This document shows positions 10,890-21,419 of a stretch of DNA of 64,000 nucleotides, one piece after another. The number at the start of each line of letters is the position of its first letter. Within the stretch, counting starts at the first letter, position 1. This DNA is from Monodelphis domestica (Eukaryota > Chordata > Mammalia > Didelphimorphia > Didelphidae), in contig NC_077233.1 in NCBI RefSeq assembly GCF_027887165.1, positions 183,643,114-183,707,113 of the forward strand, written 5' to 3'. The position numbers and the translations under genes are program-made. The notes beneath the pieces were generated by a model. The model made no database searches. It was not told the DNA's origin and saw only the letters and a list, made by a program, of their open reading frames with translations.

Positions 10890-11095
10890 TTTGCTGTTGT
10901 AGTTGTTTTCAGTCAAGTCCAACTCTTTGTGATCCCTTTAAGGATTTTCTTGGCAAAGATACTAGAGTGGTTTGCCATTTCCTTCCCCAGCTCATTTTAG
11001 AGATGAGGAAACTGAGGCAAACAGAGTGAAGTGACTTCCCTAGGGTCACACAGCTAGGAAGTGTCGGAGCCAGATTTGAACTCGGGAAGAAGAGT
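10890..11095 (-). mobile_element. MAR1-type SINE
   Basis: 'tcagtcaagtccaactcttt', 'gattttcttggcaaagatac', 'gaggaaactgaggcaaacag', 'gtcacacagctaggaagtgt'. Confidence 0.85.
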
Positions 11096-11224
11096 CTTCT
11101 TAACTCATCACTTTTCCTAGCATCCTTTAAGTTTTTCCTTATGTGAAACCTCCTAGCAAAAGCCTTTTCTCTTCCTCCCAATTGTCAATGCTTTATCTTA
11201 AATATATTTATGCATTTATAACTC

Positions 11225-11400
11225 TGTATAAGCTGGAAGGCACCTCTAGGGCCATGTGATCTAATGTTTTCATTTTACAGATGAGGAAATTGTGACCTAG
11301 GAAGGTGGCCCGAGGCCCTAGAGGTTGTAAGCATCAGAAGCAGGACCTGAATGCAGGTTGTCTGACTCCAGAGCCTGTGCTCTTCTCACTATGCATCCTA
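11225..11400 (+). mobile_element. MIR/THER1-type SINE
   Basis: 'tggaaggcacctctagggcc', 'tttacagatgaggaaattgt', then 'gcaggacctgaatgcaggtt'. Confidence 0.65.
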
Positions 11401-11582
11401 CATCTTAGAATCAATACTACATATTGGCAGAAAGGCAGGAGAGCAGTAAGGGCTAGGCAATGGGGGTCAAGTGACTTGCCCAGGGTCCCACAGTTAGGAA
11501 GTGTCTGAGGGCAGATTTGAACCCAAGACCTTCCATCTCTAGACCTGGCTCTCCATCCACTGAGCCACTCAGCTGCCCCCTA
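11395..11582 (-). mobile_element. Marsupial tRNA-derived SINE
   Basis: 'tcttagaatcaatactacat', 'cagggtcccacagttaggaa', 'gagccactcagctgccccct'. Confidence 0.85.
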
Positions 11583-11639
11583 TTAGATGATTTTTTGGCA
11601 GGGGATAGGCCTCACCTCCCAGAGACTATCTGTGGAGAA

Positions 11640-12320
11640 TAGATTCCTTGATTAACGATTTCATTCAACATGGGTTGTTGCTTTTTTTCATTCAACATGT
11701 TTCATTCAGCATTCAGCAAGATGTTTTAGCATCTACTTTGTGCCAGGTATTAGTCTATGAGGTAGAGACAAAAAAAAAAGGAAAAAAACAAACAGTCCCT
11801 GCCTTTGTGGAGTTCACAGTGTTTTGGGGTTGTGGGGACCAATATAAATCCAGATGAGTCAATAATGGATAAAACAATTGGGGCTAAGGTAGGGTCATTA
11901 GAATCAGGGACTGGCCTGATCAGGACAGCCCTCTTCTAGGAAATTGCAATTCCACGGAGCCCTGGAGGAAGCTAATGCTTGATTCTAAGAGATGGAGAGA
12001 AGGGAGAGATTTTCCTCAGGTGTGGAGGAAAAGCAATGTAAAGGTCCAGAGATGGGATATGGAATGTCAATGCAATTCAATAAGAACTTTTTGTTGTTGT
12101 TGTTGTTGTTTAAAATCCTTACCTTCTGACTTAAAATTGACAGATAAGTATCAGTTCCAAGGCAGAAGAGAGGTAAGGGCTAGGCATCTGGGGTTAAATG
12201 ACTTGTCCACAGTCACACAAATAGGAAGTGTCTGAGGTCACATTTGAACCCAGGACCTAGACCCATCTCTCTTATACACTATACTCCCTAGCTACCCCTC
12301 AATAAGTATTTATTAAGTAT
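11640..12320 (-). mobile_element. L2 LINE 3' region, SINE-interrupted
   Basis: 'gcatctactttgtgccaggt' and 'cagtccctgcctttgtggag' mark the complement of an L2 3' end. 'tcaataagtatttattaagt' after the inserted SINE (12108-12298) continues similar sequence. Confidence 0.55.
12108..12298 (-). mobile_element. Marsupial tRNA-derived SINE
   Basis: 'taaaatccttaccttctgac', 'cacagtcacacaaataggaa', 'actccctagctacccct'. Lies head-to-head with the next plus-strand SINE, 27 bases away. Confidence 0.8.
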
Positions 12321-12324
12321 CTAC

Positions 12325-12492
12325 TAGACATCTAGGTGGTGCCATGGATAGAGCACAGGTGAGTTCAAATCTGGCCTCAAGACACTTCCTGGCTGGCCCT
12401 GGACAAATCACTTACCCCCCATTGCCTAGCCATTACCGTTCTTCTGCCTTTGAACCATCCTAAAATGGAAGGTAAGGGTTTAACAACAACAA
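12325..12492 (+). mobile_element. Marsupial tRNA-derived SINE
   Basis: 'acatctaggtggtgccatgg', 'acaaatcacttaccccccat', 'aaaatggaaggtaagggttt'. Confidence 0.85.
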
Positions 12493-12940
12493 CAAAAAAG
12501 TCATCTGATAGTCAACCTTCTGGTGTCATATGACCCTTTCTCACCTTAATTAATCTGGCCCTTATAAAACAAAGAGACAGTTTATTACTTTCTGGACCCA
12601 TAGTCGGGAACCTAAAATTAAAATGATGAAGCACGTCCATCTTTCTAGCTTGGTAGAAATGACTAGATCTTGTACTTGACTGAAATAACTGAAGAATTCA
12701 GGATCAGATACCTACACACACATCATGACACATTGAGTGGGATGTCAGTGGAGGTTTGTTCTTGGTTCTCCCTGACTACACTCACATTTTGAGAAATGAG
12801 TAATTTGGAATTGACTACAGATGGGGCTTGGTCTTTAGATAGTCAAAGAAGACATTCTCCAGGTTATCTTCTTGGTTTTCTCCAATTCCACAACTTCTTC
12901 ATGGCCGCGACCCAAAAGGCATTTTTGGTTTTGTTTGTTT
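12493..12940. other. Unassigned intergenic sequence
   Basis: No repeat family or gene seen. Confidence 0.4.
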
Positions 12941-12944
12941 GTGT

Positions 12945-13148
12945 ATGAAGGAAGACCTTTACCTTCTGACAGAATCAATACTAAGATCATTCATTCCAAG
13001 GCAGGAAAGCAGTAAGGGCTAGGCAACTGGGGTTAGAAGACTTGCTCTGCGTCAGACAATTAGGAAGTGGCTGAGGGCAAATTCGATCCCAGGACTTCCT
13101 GTCTCTAGGCCTGGCCCTCTATATACCAACCTCTCAAGCTGTCCCTCC
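12945..13148 (-). mobile_element. Marsupial tRNA-derived SINE
   Basis: 'accttctgacagaatcaata', 'ggctaggcaactggggttag', 'cctctcaagctgtccct'. Well diverged. Confidence 0.8.
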
Positions 13149-13369
13149 CTAAGGCTTTTTAATATATTTGGTTAACCAGGTCAAAAGCAGACCTAGACAA
13201 TTCCCCTGATCTCTGGCGGTCCTGAATTCTAACCTAGAACTTCAAATGAAGTTTGGACTTCATTCTCCTTGGACTTGGACTCCTTGGTCTGGGCTACAGA
13301 GAGAATTTTAAAAGATAGGAGAGATCTTTAGTCCTGTCCAGTTCTGAGACTTCTCTGAACCAAATGCCC

Positions 13370-14040
13370 GATAGGAGACACAAAGATCTAGAAGACATGA
13401 TCTCCATCCTTCAAGAACTTGGGATCTAGTTGAAAAACCAAGACAGAAGTCAAAATATAAAGCTTGTGTGTGTGTGAGTGTGGGGGTGGGGGGAGGAAAG
13501 AGAGAAAGTAGGGGGGGAGAGAAAGAGAAAATGTAGAATATAAAATTCCCTGTTACTTGGCCAAGATCACAATCATAGAGAAACCTGATTCAAACCCAGA
13601 TCCCCAGAGTTCTTTTTTTAACTATTGCATGCTATCTTTATTAGCATGAACAAAGTTTTCTCACTGAAAGTGAGCTATCTACACTAAATGATATTTGCCA
13701 GTGTAGCCTTAGACAACTCATTTTACTCTTATTTCCTTGCCTTCTTGATTACCTTCAATTTGCAAGGACCCTTTTTGTGCTAAGTCTAGGGTTCTGTCAT
13801 CCTAATTTGGTATCATGGAATGGGCCACACTGGATACTAGAGGGTTCTTCAAAGGCTTTGTGGGGAAGGTGATTCTTGACCTAAAGCTTGAAGAAATGGA
13901 TAGAATAAATGAAAGGGAGAAATGGTACTTGGGTAGAGGGGAGGAAGGGAGAAAAAGGGATTCAGAGAGGAACAAGGAGCCAAAAGTGAGAGGGAGTGCA
14001 ATATAGTAGATTAGAAAGGCAAGTTCAAATCCAGCCTCAT
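13370..14040 (-). mobile_element. L2 LINE remnants
   Basis: 'ccatccttcaagaacttggg' and 'tgacctaaagcttgaagaaa' resemble complement-strand L2. Pieces separated by G-rich and unassigned sequence. Weak call. Confidence 0.4.
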
Positions 14041-14041
14041 G

Positions 14042-14245
14042 GAGCATTTAGGTAGCTCAGTGGCTAGACAGCTAGACATGGAGACAAGAGGTCCTGGGTT
14101 CAAATTTGGTCTTAGACACTTCCCAGCTCTAAGACTCTGGTCAAGTCATTTAACCTCCATTGCCAAGTCCTTACTGCTCTTCTGCCTTGGAACTGATACT
14201 TGGTATTGATTCTAAGATGTAAAGTAAGGGTTTAAAAAACAATCC
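14042..14245 (+). mobile_element. Marsupial tRNA-derived SINE
   Basis: 'atttaggtagctcagtggct', 'tggtcaagtcatttaacctc', 'gatgtaaagtaagggttta'. Confidence 0.85.
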
Positions 14246-14369
14246 AATCTCCTAATGAGTTTTAAAAATCCAATCTCATAACTGGTCTCCACTTCTATAA
14301 AATGGGAGGACGATCTTGGGGGTGGGCTTCATAGTCTCCGGCATCTTTTTTGCTTTTCTTCTAGGATCC

Positions 14370-14765
14370 TCCTTAGAGATGTAAGTTACCTTAGATTCTC
14401 TAGTCCAAACCAAAGATTTTGCAGATGAGGAAACCAAGCCCTGGAGAGTTACAGGGAAAGTTACCTAAGATCATACAGATGACCAATAATAAAGCCAAAT
14501 CCTTGACTCCAAATCTAGTTCTCTCACCTCCATGCCTTTCCGTCTACCTTGTTGCCTTTGCCAACCTGAGTAAAGATTGGGTTCTGTAATGCTATTTTCA
14601 CTGCGAGGCCATTTATCAGCAGGGTCAGGCAGCTCGGGTTCTTGTCCCAGTTTGGACACTAAGTAGCACTCTGACCCTGAGCACATTCATTCACCTCTCT
14701 GGGCCTTGCTTCCTAAGCCAGAAAATGAAGGGGCTGGAGAAGATGACCTCAGAGATTTCTGACAG
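14370..14765 (+). mobile_element. Two MIR-type SINE remnants
   Basis: About 14370-14530 ('gcagatgaggaaaccaagcc', 'aagatcatacagatgaccaa') and about 14620-14765 ('cagtttggacactaagtagc', 'cacctctctgggccttgctt'). Confidence 0.6.
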
Positions 14766-14985
14766 GCCGGAGATCAATGATTCCAAGTCCAGCCTTGCCG
14801 GGAAGTCAAAAAAGAACTTTTCTGCTAAGGCTCCCAGATGAGTTTCCCCATCTAATATTCCTATCAGCTCCTGGGTGGGGTGGGGTGGGTGGGGATGAAT
14901 TAGCCGATATTTGCATTGGGCTTTCCCAGAAAAGCCGAGGGGGCAGGGAAGTCCCCTTGGAGAAATCCAGGGATGAGAGTGACTC

Positions 14986-16610
14986 TGTGTGAGTGTGTGG
15001 AGCTATGTGAGTGTGTATGTTCGTCTATGTGTGTCTGTCCATGTATTGTGTGGCTGTGTGTAGGTATATATGTGTGCATGTGTCTGTGTCGTTCTTGTCA
15101 TGTATGTGTGTCCCTGTATGTGTGGGTGTGTATTATCAGTGTGTCGATGTCTGTGTGTCCATGTCTGTGTGTCCCTGTGTGTATTCTGTGTGTGTCCATG
15201 TCTGTGTGTCCCTGTGTGTGTATTCTGTGTGTGTCCATGTCTGTGTCCCTGTGTGTCCATGTCTGTGTGTCCATGTCTGTGTGTCCCTGTGTGTGTATTC
15301 TGTGTGTGTCCATGTCTGTGTCCCTGTGTGTGTCCATGTCTGTGTGTCCATGTCTGTGTCCCTGTGTGTGTCCATGTCTGTGTGTCCATGTCTGTGTGTC
15401 CCTGTGTGTGTATTCTGTGTGTGTCCATGTCTGTGTCCTTGTGTGTGTCCATGTCTGTGTGTCCCTGTGTGTGTGTATTATCTGTGTGTCCATGTCTGTG
15501 TGTCCCTGTGTGTGTATTCTGTGTGTGTCCATGTCTGTGTCCCTGTGTGTGTATTATGTGTGTGTCCATGTCTGTGTGTCCCTGTGTGTGTATTCTGTGT
15601 GTGTCCATGTCTGTGTGTCCCCGTGTGTGTATTCTGTGTGTGTCCATGTCTGTGTGTCCCTGTGTGTGTATTATGTGTGTGTCCATGTCTGTGTGTCCCT
15701 GTGTGTGTATTCTGTGTGTGTCCATGTCTGTGTGTGTATTATGTGTGTTCATGTCTGTGTCCCCGTGTGTATTATGTGTGTGTCCATGTCTGTGTGTCCC
15801 TGTGTGTGTATTCTGTGTGTGTCCATGTCTGTGTCCCTGTGTGTGTCCATGTCTGTGTGTCCATGTCTGTGTGTCCCTGTGTGTGTATTCTGTGTGTGTC
15901 CATGTCTGTGTCCTTGTGTGTGTCCATGTCTGTGTGTCCCTGTGTGTGTATTATCTGTGTGTCCATGTCTGTGTGTCCCTGTGTGTGTATTCTGTGTGTG
16001 TCCATGTCTGTGTGTCCCTGTGTGTGTATTCTGTGTGTGTCCATGTCTGTGTCCCTGTGTGTGTATTATGTGTGTGTCCATGTCTGTGTGTCCCTGTGTG
16101 TGTATTCTGTGTGTGTCCATGTCTGTGTGTCCCCGTGTGTGTATTCTGTGTGTGTCCATGTCTGTGTGTCCCTGTGTGTGTATTATGTGTGTGTCCATGT
16201 CTGTGTGTCCCTGTGTGTGTATTCTGTGTGTGTCCATGTCTGTGTGTCCCTGTGTGTGTATTATGTGTGTTCATGTCTGTGTCCCCGTGTGTGTATTATG
16301 TGTGTGTCCATGTCTGTGTGTCCCTGTGTGTGTATTCTGTGTGTGTCCATGTCTGTGTCCCTGTGTGTGTATTATGTGTGTGTCCATGTCTGTGTGTCCC
16401 TGTGTGTGTATTATGTGTGTTCATGTCTGTGTCCCCGTGTGTATTATGTGTGTGTCCATGTCTGTGTGTCCCTGTGTGTGTATTCTGTGTGTGTCCATGT
16501 CTGTGTCCCTGTGTGTGTATTATGTGTGTTCATGTCTGTGTCCCCGTGTGTATTATGTGTGTGTCCATGTATGTGTGTCCGCGTGTGTCTGAGTGTGGCT
16601 GTACGTGTCC
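14986..16610. repeat. 1.6-kb minisatellite, 39-bp period, TG-rich
   Basis: Tandem array of about 40 units. The commonest unit runs from one 'tattctgtg' to the next in 39 bases and carries 'gtccatgtctgtgtgtccct'. Shorter 37-bp forms ('ctgtgtccctg') and 'tattatgtg' or 'tattatctg' variants alternate. The unit lacks stop codons in most frames and 39 is a multiple of three, so frames stay open for over 500 codons on plus and up to 249 on minus. These are low-complexity Cys/Val/Ser or His/Thr/Asp translations, not genes. It lies directly beside a CpG-rich block. Confidence 0.97.
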
Positions 16611-16639
16611 GTGTCCCTGTGGGTGTCTCCTCTTCTCTG

Positions 16640-17100
16640 GAGGCTGAGAGACTGAGGCAGCCTGGGTGGGGGCAAAGACGGCCCCCTTTTTCTAAGGGAG
16701 CGTAAAGCCGAGGCTTGCCCCGCGAGGCTTCGGTCTCTGCTGGGAAGGGACCGTTTAGTGAATGAAGAGATGAGTGAGGCCAGGACAGAAAAAGAATGTC
16801 TTCGGGGGACTGGAAGGAGAAGGGGGGTGGGGAGGTCGGGAAGGCTCAGCCTGTGCCCAGCCTTGGAGTCCGGTGCTCCAGCCAGGAGTGAGTGACACCA
16901 GGGCTGAAAGGGATCTCGGGGAGGTGGAGAAAGTGTTCGATAGCGGATTAAGTGCCAGCGGGTGAGTGGTATTGATGGCCGGATCCGGTCAGCGGGTGGC
17001 CCCAGGGTATACTTTTTGCCTGCCTGGTGAAAGAGCCGGGGCTCCTGCCGCCGCCGCGGGCGGCGGCGGCGGCGGCGGCGGCTCCATCTTCACTTCTTGT
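16640..17100. promoter_or_regulatory. CpG-rich block with (CGG)n
   Basis: CpG density rises sharply against the CpG-poor surroundings ('ccccgcgaggcttcggtctc', 'gccggatccggtcagcgggt'). It ends in a (GGC)n run at about 17057-17081 followed by 'gctccatcttcacttcttg' (a CCATCTT YY1-like site). It may be the CpG-island promoter of an unrecognised transcript, or an enhancer. No coding exon was seen. Confidence 0.5.
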
Positions 17101-17345
17101 AAATGACTCCAATCAGAACCGAGTTAACGTGCCTGAAGCGTCCCTGCCGGCCGCCTCGCATTTGTCACTCCTCGCCTGTGGCCCCCGGTAGCCCCCTCCT
17201 CTGGTAATGGAGGGCCTGTCATTGACTAGATTTTAATGACATTCATTAGGCAGGCTTCATTTACATACAGGCCCGCTTCGGGGCCTGGGAACAGCCCCAT
17301 TAGGCAGATTAGTTTTCTATCTCTCGGAGTCTGGTGAAAAATGAT
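17100..17345. promoter_or_regulatory. Candidate conserved non-coding element rich in homeobox cores
   Basis: Unique, high-complexity sequence with repeated ATTA/TAAT cores ('ttttaatgacattcattagg', 'ccattaggcagattag'), a CCAAT-type 'actccaatcagaacc', an MYB-like 'gttaac' and the 'catttacatacagg' stretch. The combination is typical of deeply conserved developmental enhancers. Conservation itself cannot be seen from one sequence. Confidence 0.45.
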
Positions 17346-17377
17346 TCAGCTGGCCCCAGAGCCCCTCATCCTTCATC

Positions 17378-17511
<134 letters not shown>

Positions 17512-17524
17512 AAATGTTCTAATA

Positions 17525-17730
17525 GACGAGGGCAGCTGCGTGGCTCAATGGACTGAGAGCCAGACCTAAATATGGGAGGTCCTGGGTTCACATATGAAAT
17601 CAGGATCTTCCTAGCTGTGTGACCCTGGGCAAGTCACTTAACCATAATGGTTTAGCCCTTACCACTCTTCTGCCTTGGAACCAATGCACGGTATTGATTC
17701 TAAAATGGCAAGTAGAAAATAAATAAGATA

Positions 17731-17795
<65 letters not shown>

Positions 17796-17850
17796 CAGAC
17801 AGATAGATAGAATGGCAGGTAAGGATTTTTTTAAAAATTCTAATATAGTA
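17525..17850 (+). mobile_element. Marsupial tRNA-derived SINE with (GATA)n in its tail
   Basis: 'gggcagctgcgtggctcaat' to 'ttctaaaatggcaagtagaa', then (GATA)n at about 17734-17810, after which 'aatggcaggtaaggattttt' repeats the SINE tail motif. The microsatellite seems to have grown inside the 3' tail. Confidence 0.85.
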
Positions 17851-17854
17851 AAAA

Positions 17855-18065
17855 AAAAAAGCCTGGATCTAAAAATCCCAGGAACCAAGTTCAAGTTCTG
17901 GCTCTATCAATGACTAGATTTTTGTAGCTTGGTCAAATCACATGACCTGTGGGCCCCGGGCTCCTCGTGTGCCTAAAATGAAGGGATTGAGCTAAATTAT
18001 CTCTAAGGTTCCTTCTTGCATAAAACCTTTTTATGATCCTACAATCTCTATGATCTCTTCTGTCT
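17855..18065 (+). mobile_element. MIR3-like SINE
   Basis: 'caagttctggctctatcaat', 'ttggtcaaatcacatgacct', 'aatgaagggattgagctaaa', 'ctctaaggttccttcttgca'. Confidence 0.65.
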
Positions 18066-18309
18066 CTGAATGTGTAGGAGTCTACACAGTACTTTAAAGT
18101 TTATTTCTAAAAAACAGTGGTTCCAAAAAGAAGTGAGAAAATTCACCTCCCTTCTGTGTAGAGCATGAGGAAAGGACTATGGGTATGGATCAGTATGTAC
18201 ACTGTCTGACTCGGTTGCAGCTTTGTAACCTCTCACTCTTTTGGGGCACAGAGGCTGGCTCCTCTGGGTGGAGGGAGAAGGTAAAGTTTAAAACAACAGA
18301 AAACAACTT

Positions 18310-18445
18310 TTAAAAAAGTTTATCAAGTACCACCATCTTCTGAAATAGGATTGTTCTTCCAGTTTTCAGAGGAGGAAATGATTATATAGCCAATCCATAT
18401 TATGAGATTTGAACCTAAGACTCCCCACTCCAGATTCATTGCTTT
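18310..18445 (+). mobile_element. MIR-type SINE remnant
   Basis: 'gttttcagaggaggaaatga' and 'gagatttgaacctaagactc' give the MIR order; decayed. Confidence 0.5.
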
Positions 18446-18656
18446 TTTTTTCCTTCAAATCTCAGCTAACTCTCCCCTGCTATCCCAAATCTGTCTTGTG
18501 TGTACATTGTTGTTGTCCTCAGTTAGACTATGAGCTCTTTGTGAGCAGGGACTGGGTTTGGTGGAGGGAGGGCACAGCTTGGTTTTTCTTTCCTTGGCAT
18601 TTAGCACAGTGCTTGGAATGTAGTAGGCATTTAGTAAATGTTAACTGACTGACTAA
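18446..18656 (+). mobile_element. L2 LINE 3' end
   Basis: 'gactatgagctctttgtgag', 'catttagcacagtgcttgga', 'gtagtaggcatttagtaaat' are the L2 3' terminus almost unbroken. Confidence 0.85.
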
Positions 18657-18907
18657 TGATGCCTGTGTATACACTAGCATGTTTATAAACACACACATCA
18701 GCAACAAAGTAGTCTCTCTTCTCTGGCTTGCAACATTTAGGACTTAAGTAACAAGTGGCTATTCCTAGATGTCTACAGTGGAACAAATCCTGGCTCCTGG
18801 AGCCAGAGGGCTTGAGTTCAAGAACCCAACAGTTACTTTTATCTGGGATCTTGGACTAGTCCATTCTTTCCCAGATTTCTTTGTAAAATGAGAGTCTAAA
18901 CTAGATT

Positions 18908-19105
18908 TTTTTTTAACTCTTATCTTCTATCTTAGAATCAATACTGTCTATTGGTTGCAAAGTAGAAGAGGTAAGAGCTAGACAAATAGGGTTAAGTGAC
19001 TTGCCCAGGGTCACACAGCTAAATGTCAGAGGCCAAATTTGAACCCAGGACCTCCTCTCTCTAGGCCTGGCTCTCAATTCAGAGCCACCCAGCTGACCCC
19101 TAGAG
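18908..19105 (-). mobile_element. Marsupial tRNA-derived SINE
   Basis: 'cttatcttctatcttagaat', 'gcccagggtcacacagctaa', 'gagccacccagctgacccct'. Confidence 0.85.
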
Positions 19106-19950
19106 AGCTTCTTGAAGTCCTTGCCAGCTCTATGAGCCTGACTGTTGCTCTGTATATTTTGGCTTCTGGGATTGCAGCCTATCCACCGAAGTTAATTTTT
19201 AAAACTGGGAAACCAGCTAGTCAACATAGCTAGAGAACAATGCTAGAGGTCTGCCACCTCACAAGTTCACCTCTTGGACTGCTACATGAGAAGGGGCAAA
19301 GGATAGCAACCCCAGAAACCAGCCAAGCGCCCTGGCTGGTATTTACAGAAAGAAGAAAGGGGGGGCTGGAACTTTGAGGCAAGGTCCTGTCTAACTGAAC
19401 TAATGGGAAAGCTAATTGTTGTTACTTCATTAATCTTGTTAGCCTTGGGGTGCCAGATAGCTACAGTTTAGAAAGACCTCCTCTTGCTAAATGTCCCTCC
19501 TGTAATGGAAACCCCCAAACCCAGATCATTCATCAGAAAAAGAAAAAGGAGGAGGGCCCATGGGACAAAGCCAGGTGCTAGTGTTTCCTTGAAACATGTT
19601 TTAAACTGCTCTGTTTGGCTAAGTTGGGAGCTGTTGGAGAGAGCAGGGCATAGAGTGAGGGAGACTTCTTGTGCAAAGGCAGTTGGGGCAGACGATAGCT
19701 AGGAAAGTGTAGGCCTGGGAAAATTCCAAGACTTTGGCTGGGGTTTTCCTAGAATTCAAGTCCAACTCTCTCCCCGATTCTACTCCCTGATACCTTGCTG
19801 CCATTTTAAACTATGCATCGTTGATTCTTTTCTTGCCAATTAAAAAAAAGATTGAATATATGAAGCATCCTAACTTGAGGGGATCTATATCACACCTCTG
19901 AGAGGCCCCATGGTAGTGGGGAAAGAGCAAAGCAGTTAAAGGCGGAAAAT
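19106..19950. other. Unassigned intergenic sequence
   Basis: No repeat or gene recognised. Short open frames look random. Confidence 0.4.
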
Positions 19951-19954
19951 ATAG

Positions 19955-20145
19955 GTTCAGGGAGTTAAGCGACTCAATGGACAGAGAACCAGGTATAGGG
20001 ATGGGAAGTTCTGAGTTCAAATATAACTTCAGACACTCTATGTGACCCTGATCAAATCACTTAACTCCAGTTGCCTAGCTCTTACTGCTCTTCTGCCTTG
20101 GAATCAATACTTAGTAAGACAGAAGGAAAAGGTTTAAGAAAGATA
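19955..20145 (+). mobile_element. Marsupial tRNA-derived SINE
   Basis: 'ttaagcgactcaatggacag', 'ctgatcaaatcacttaactc', 'cttctgccttggaatcaata'. Confidence 0.8.
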
Positions 20146-20224
20146 TAGATTCAAATCTTAGCTATAGCGGAGATTGGGAAAATCACTTTGTCTCTCTGAA
20201 TCCCACTTTATTTATAAAATGGAG

Positions 20225-20470
20225 ACAGAGGCAGTAGTGGCTGAGTGGTTTAAAGCACTGAGTCTGGGGTTAGGAGTCAGGAAGATCTGAATTCAAATCC
20301 AATCTCAGATACTTCCTGTATGACTTTAGGTAAGTCATTTAATCTGTGATTTGTCAGACAAAAGGATCCACTGGAGAAGGTCATGGCCAACCACTCCAGT
20401 ATCCTTGCCAAGAAAATCCCATGGATAGCTATAGTCAATGGAGTCACAAGGAATCAGACACAGCTGAACA
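20225..20470 (+). mobile_element. MAR1-type SINE
   Basis: 'gtagtggctgagtggtttaa', 'ccactggagaaggtcatggc', 'gccaagaaaatcccatggat', 'gaatcagacacagctgaaca'. Preceded by a MIR scrap at 20145-20225. Confidence 0.8.
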
Positions 20471-20689
20471 AAAAAATGGGGGTAGGTTTTTTTATACACA
20501 CAGAGAAATGGGGGTAGTACTTGCATCATCTCCCTCATAGAGCTGTTGTGAGGAGTATTTCAGGAACAGTAAAGTGCTAGCTAGCTAAATAGAAGTTTAT
20601 CATGACAAGGTCCAAAGCTTTCTCAGTGAAGAATCTCTACTTGTAAATATTCCCTCCTCAAATTTTCCTAGAGCATTTTGGGTGCTTCT

Positions 20690-20775
20690 CTCATTTGCCC
20701 TTTGCATTACATGTAATAAATCTATAAAGCCTATGCTCCCTACAGAACATTAACTCCTTAAGAGCAGGGTCTAGA
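20690..20775 (+). mobile_element. L2 LINE remnant
   Basis: 'taactccttaagagcagggt' is the L2 'ctccttgagggcaggg' block. It resumes after the SINE as 'agacagggtctaggttctga' (20970 onward), so the SINE landed in it. Confidence 0.55.
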
Positions 20776-20970
20776 GGGGCAGCTAGGTAGCTCTGTAAGA
20801 GAACCAGGACAAGAGAGGATGTCCTGGGTTCAAATGTGACCTCAGACACTTGCTAACTGTGTAATCCTGGGCAAGTCGCTTAATCCCAGTTGCCCAGACC
20901 TTACCACTCTTCTGCCTTGGAAGAGATAGTATGGATTCTAAGATAGAGGGTAAAGATTAAAATTTTTAAA
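20775..20970 (+). mobile_element. Marsupial tRNA-derived SINE
   Basis: 'ggggcagctaggtagctctg', 'cctgggcaagtcgcttaatc', 'gatagagggtaaagattaaa'. The flanks 'gcagggtctag' and 'gacagggtctag' look like its target-site duplication. Confidence 0.85.
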
Positions 20971-21239
20971 AAGACAGGGTCTAGGTTCTGACAGGAGAAG
21001 GTGGATGCAATCTGTTCCTAGTGACCAGGGCTCAAAAAAAAACAAAATCCCTTCCCAGATTGAAGTTACAGGTTTTGACGCTGGACACAGAATAGTGGGG
21101 AAATGCCTGGTACCAAGGGAGTAGAAAATGGTACTCGGGATGTATGAGAGTCGGCATCTACTGAGCACAATAACTGCAGGGGACCTGGCATTCAGTAGCC
21201 ATGGAGTGAGTGTTTGTGGACCTAGGTTAAGCCTTAGAG

Positions 21240-21405
21240 AGAAAAGGCTTCTTAAAATGCCATCCAATCCCAACTCTCTTATTCTACAGATGAGGCAAAT
21301 GAGAAGTTAAGCGACTTGCCTGAGGAGTAAGCTAGCAAAGATGGGATTTGAATGCAGGTCCTAGTTCCAAAGCTGGCACTCTTCACTATGCCATTTTCCA
21401 AGATG
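21240..21405 (+). mobile_element. MIR/THER1-type SINE
   Basis: 'tctacagatgaggcaaatga', 'gggatttgaatgcaggtcct', 'ctggcactcttcactatgcc'. Confidence 0.65.
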
Positions 21406-21419
21406 TCCCAGGGATTTAG

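Noticed and set aside
14986-16610. CRISPR-like array
   Set aside because: No unique spacers between identical repeats; it is a tandem minisatellite in a vertebrate genome.
14916-16705. Very long open frames (to 564 codons) rich in Cys/Val/Ser or His/Thr/Asp
   Set aside because: They are translations of the 39-bp minisatellite, open in several frames and on both strands, with no domain or codon bias.
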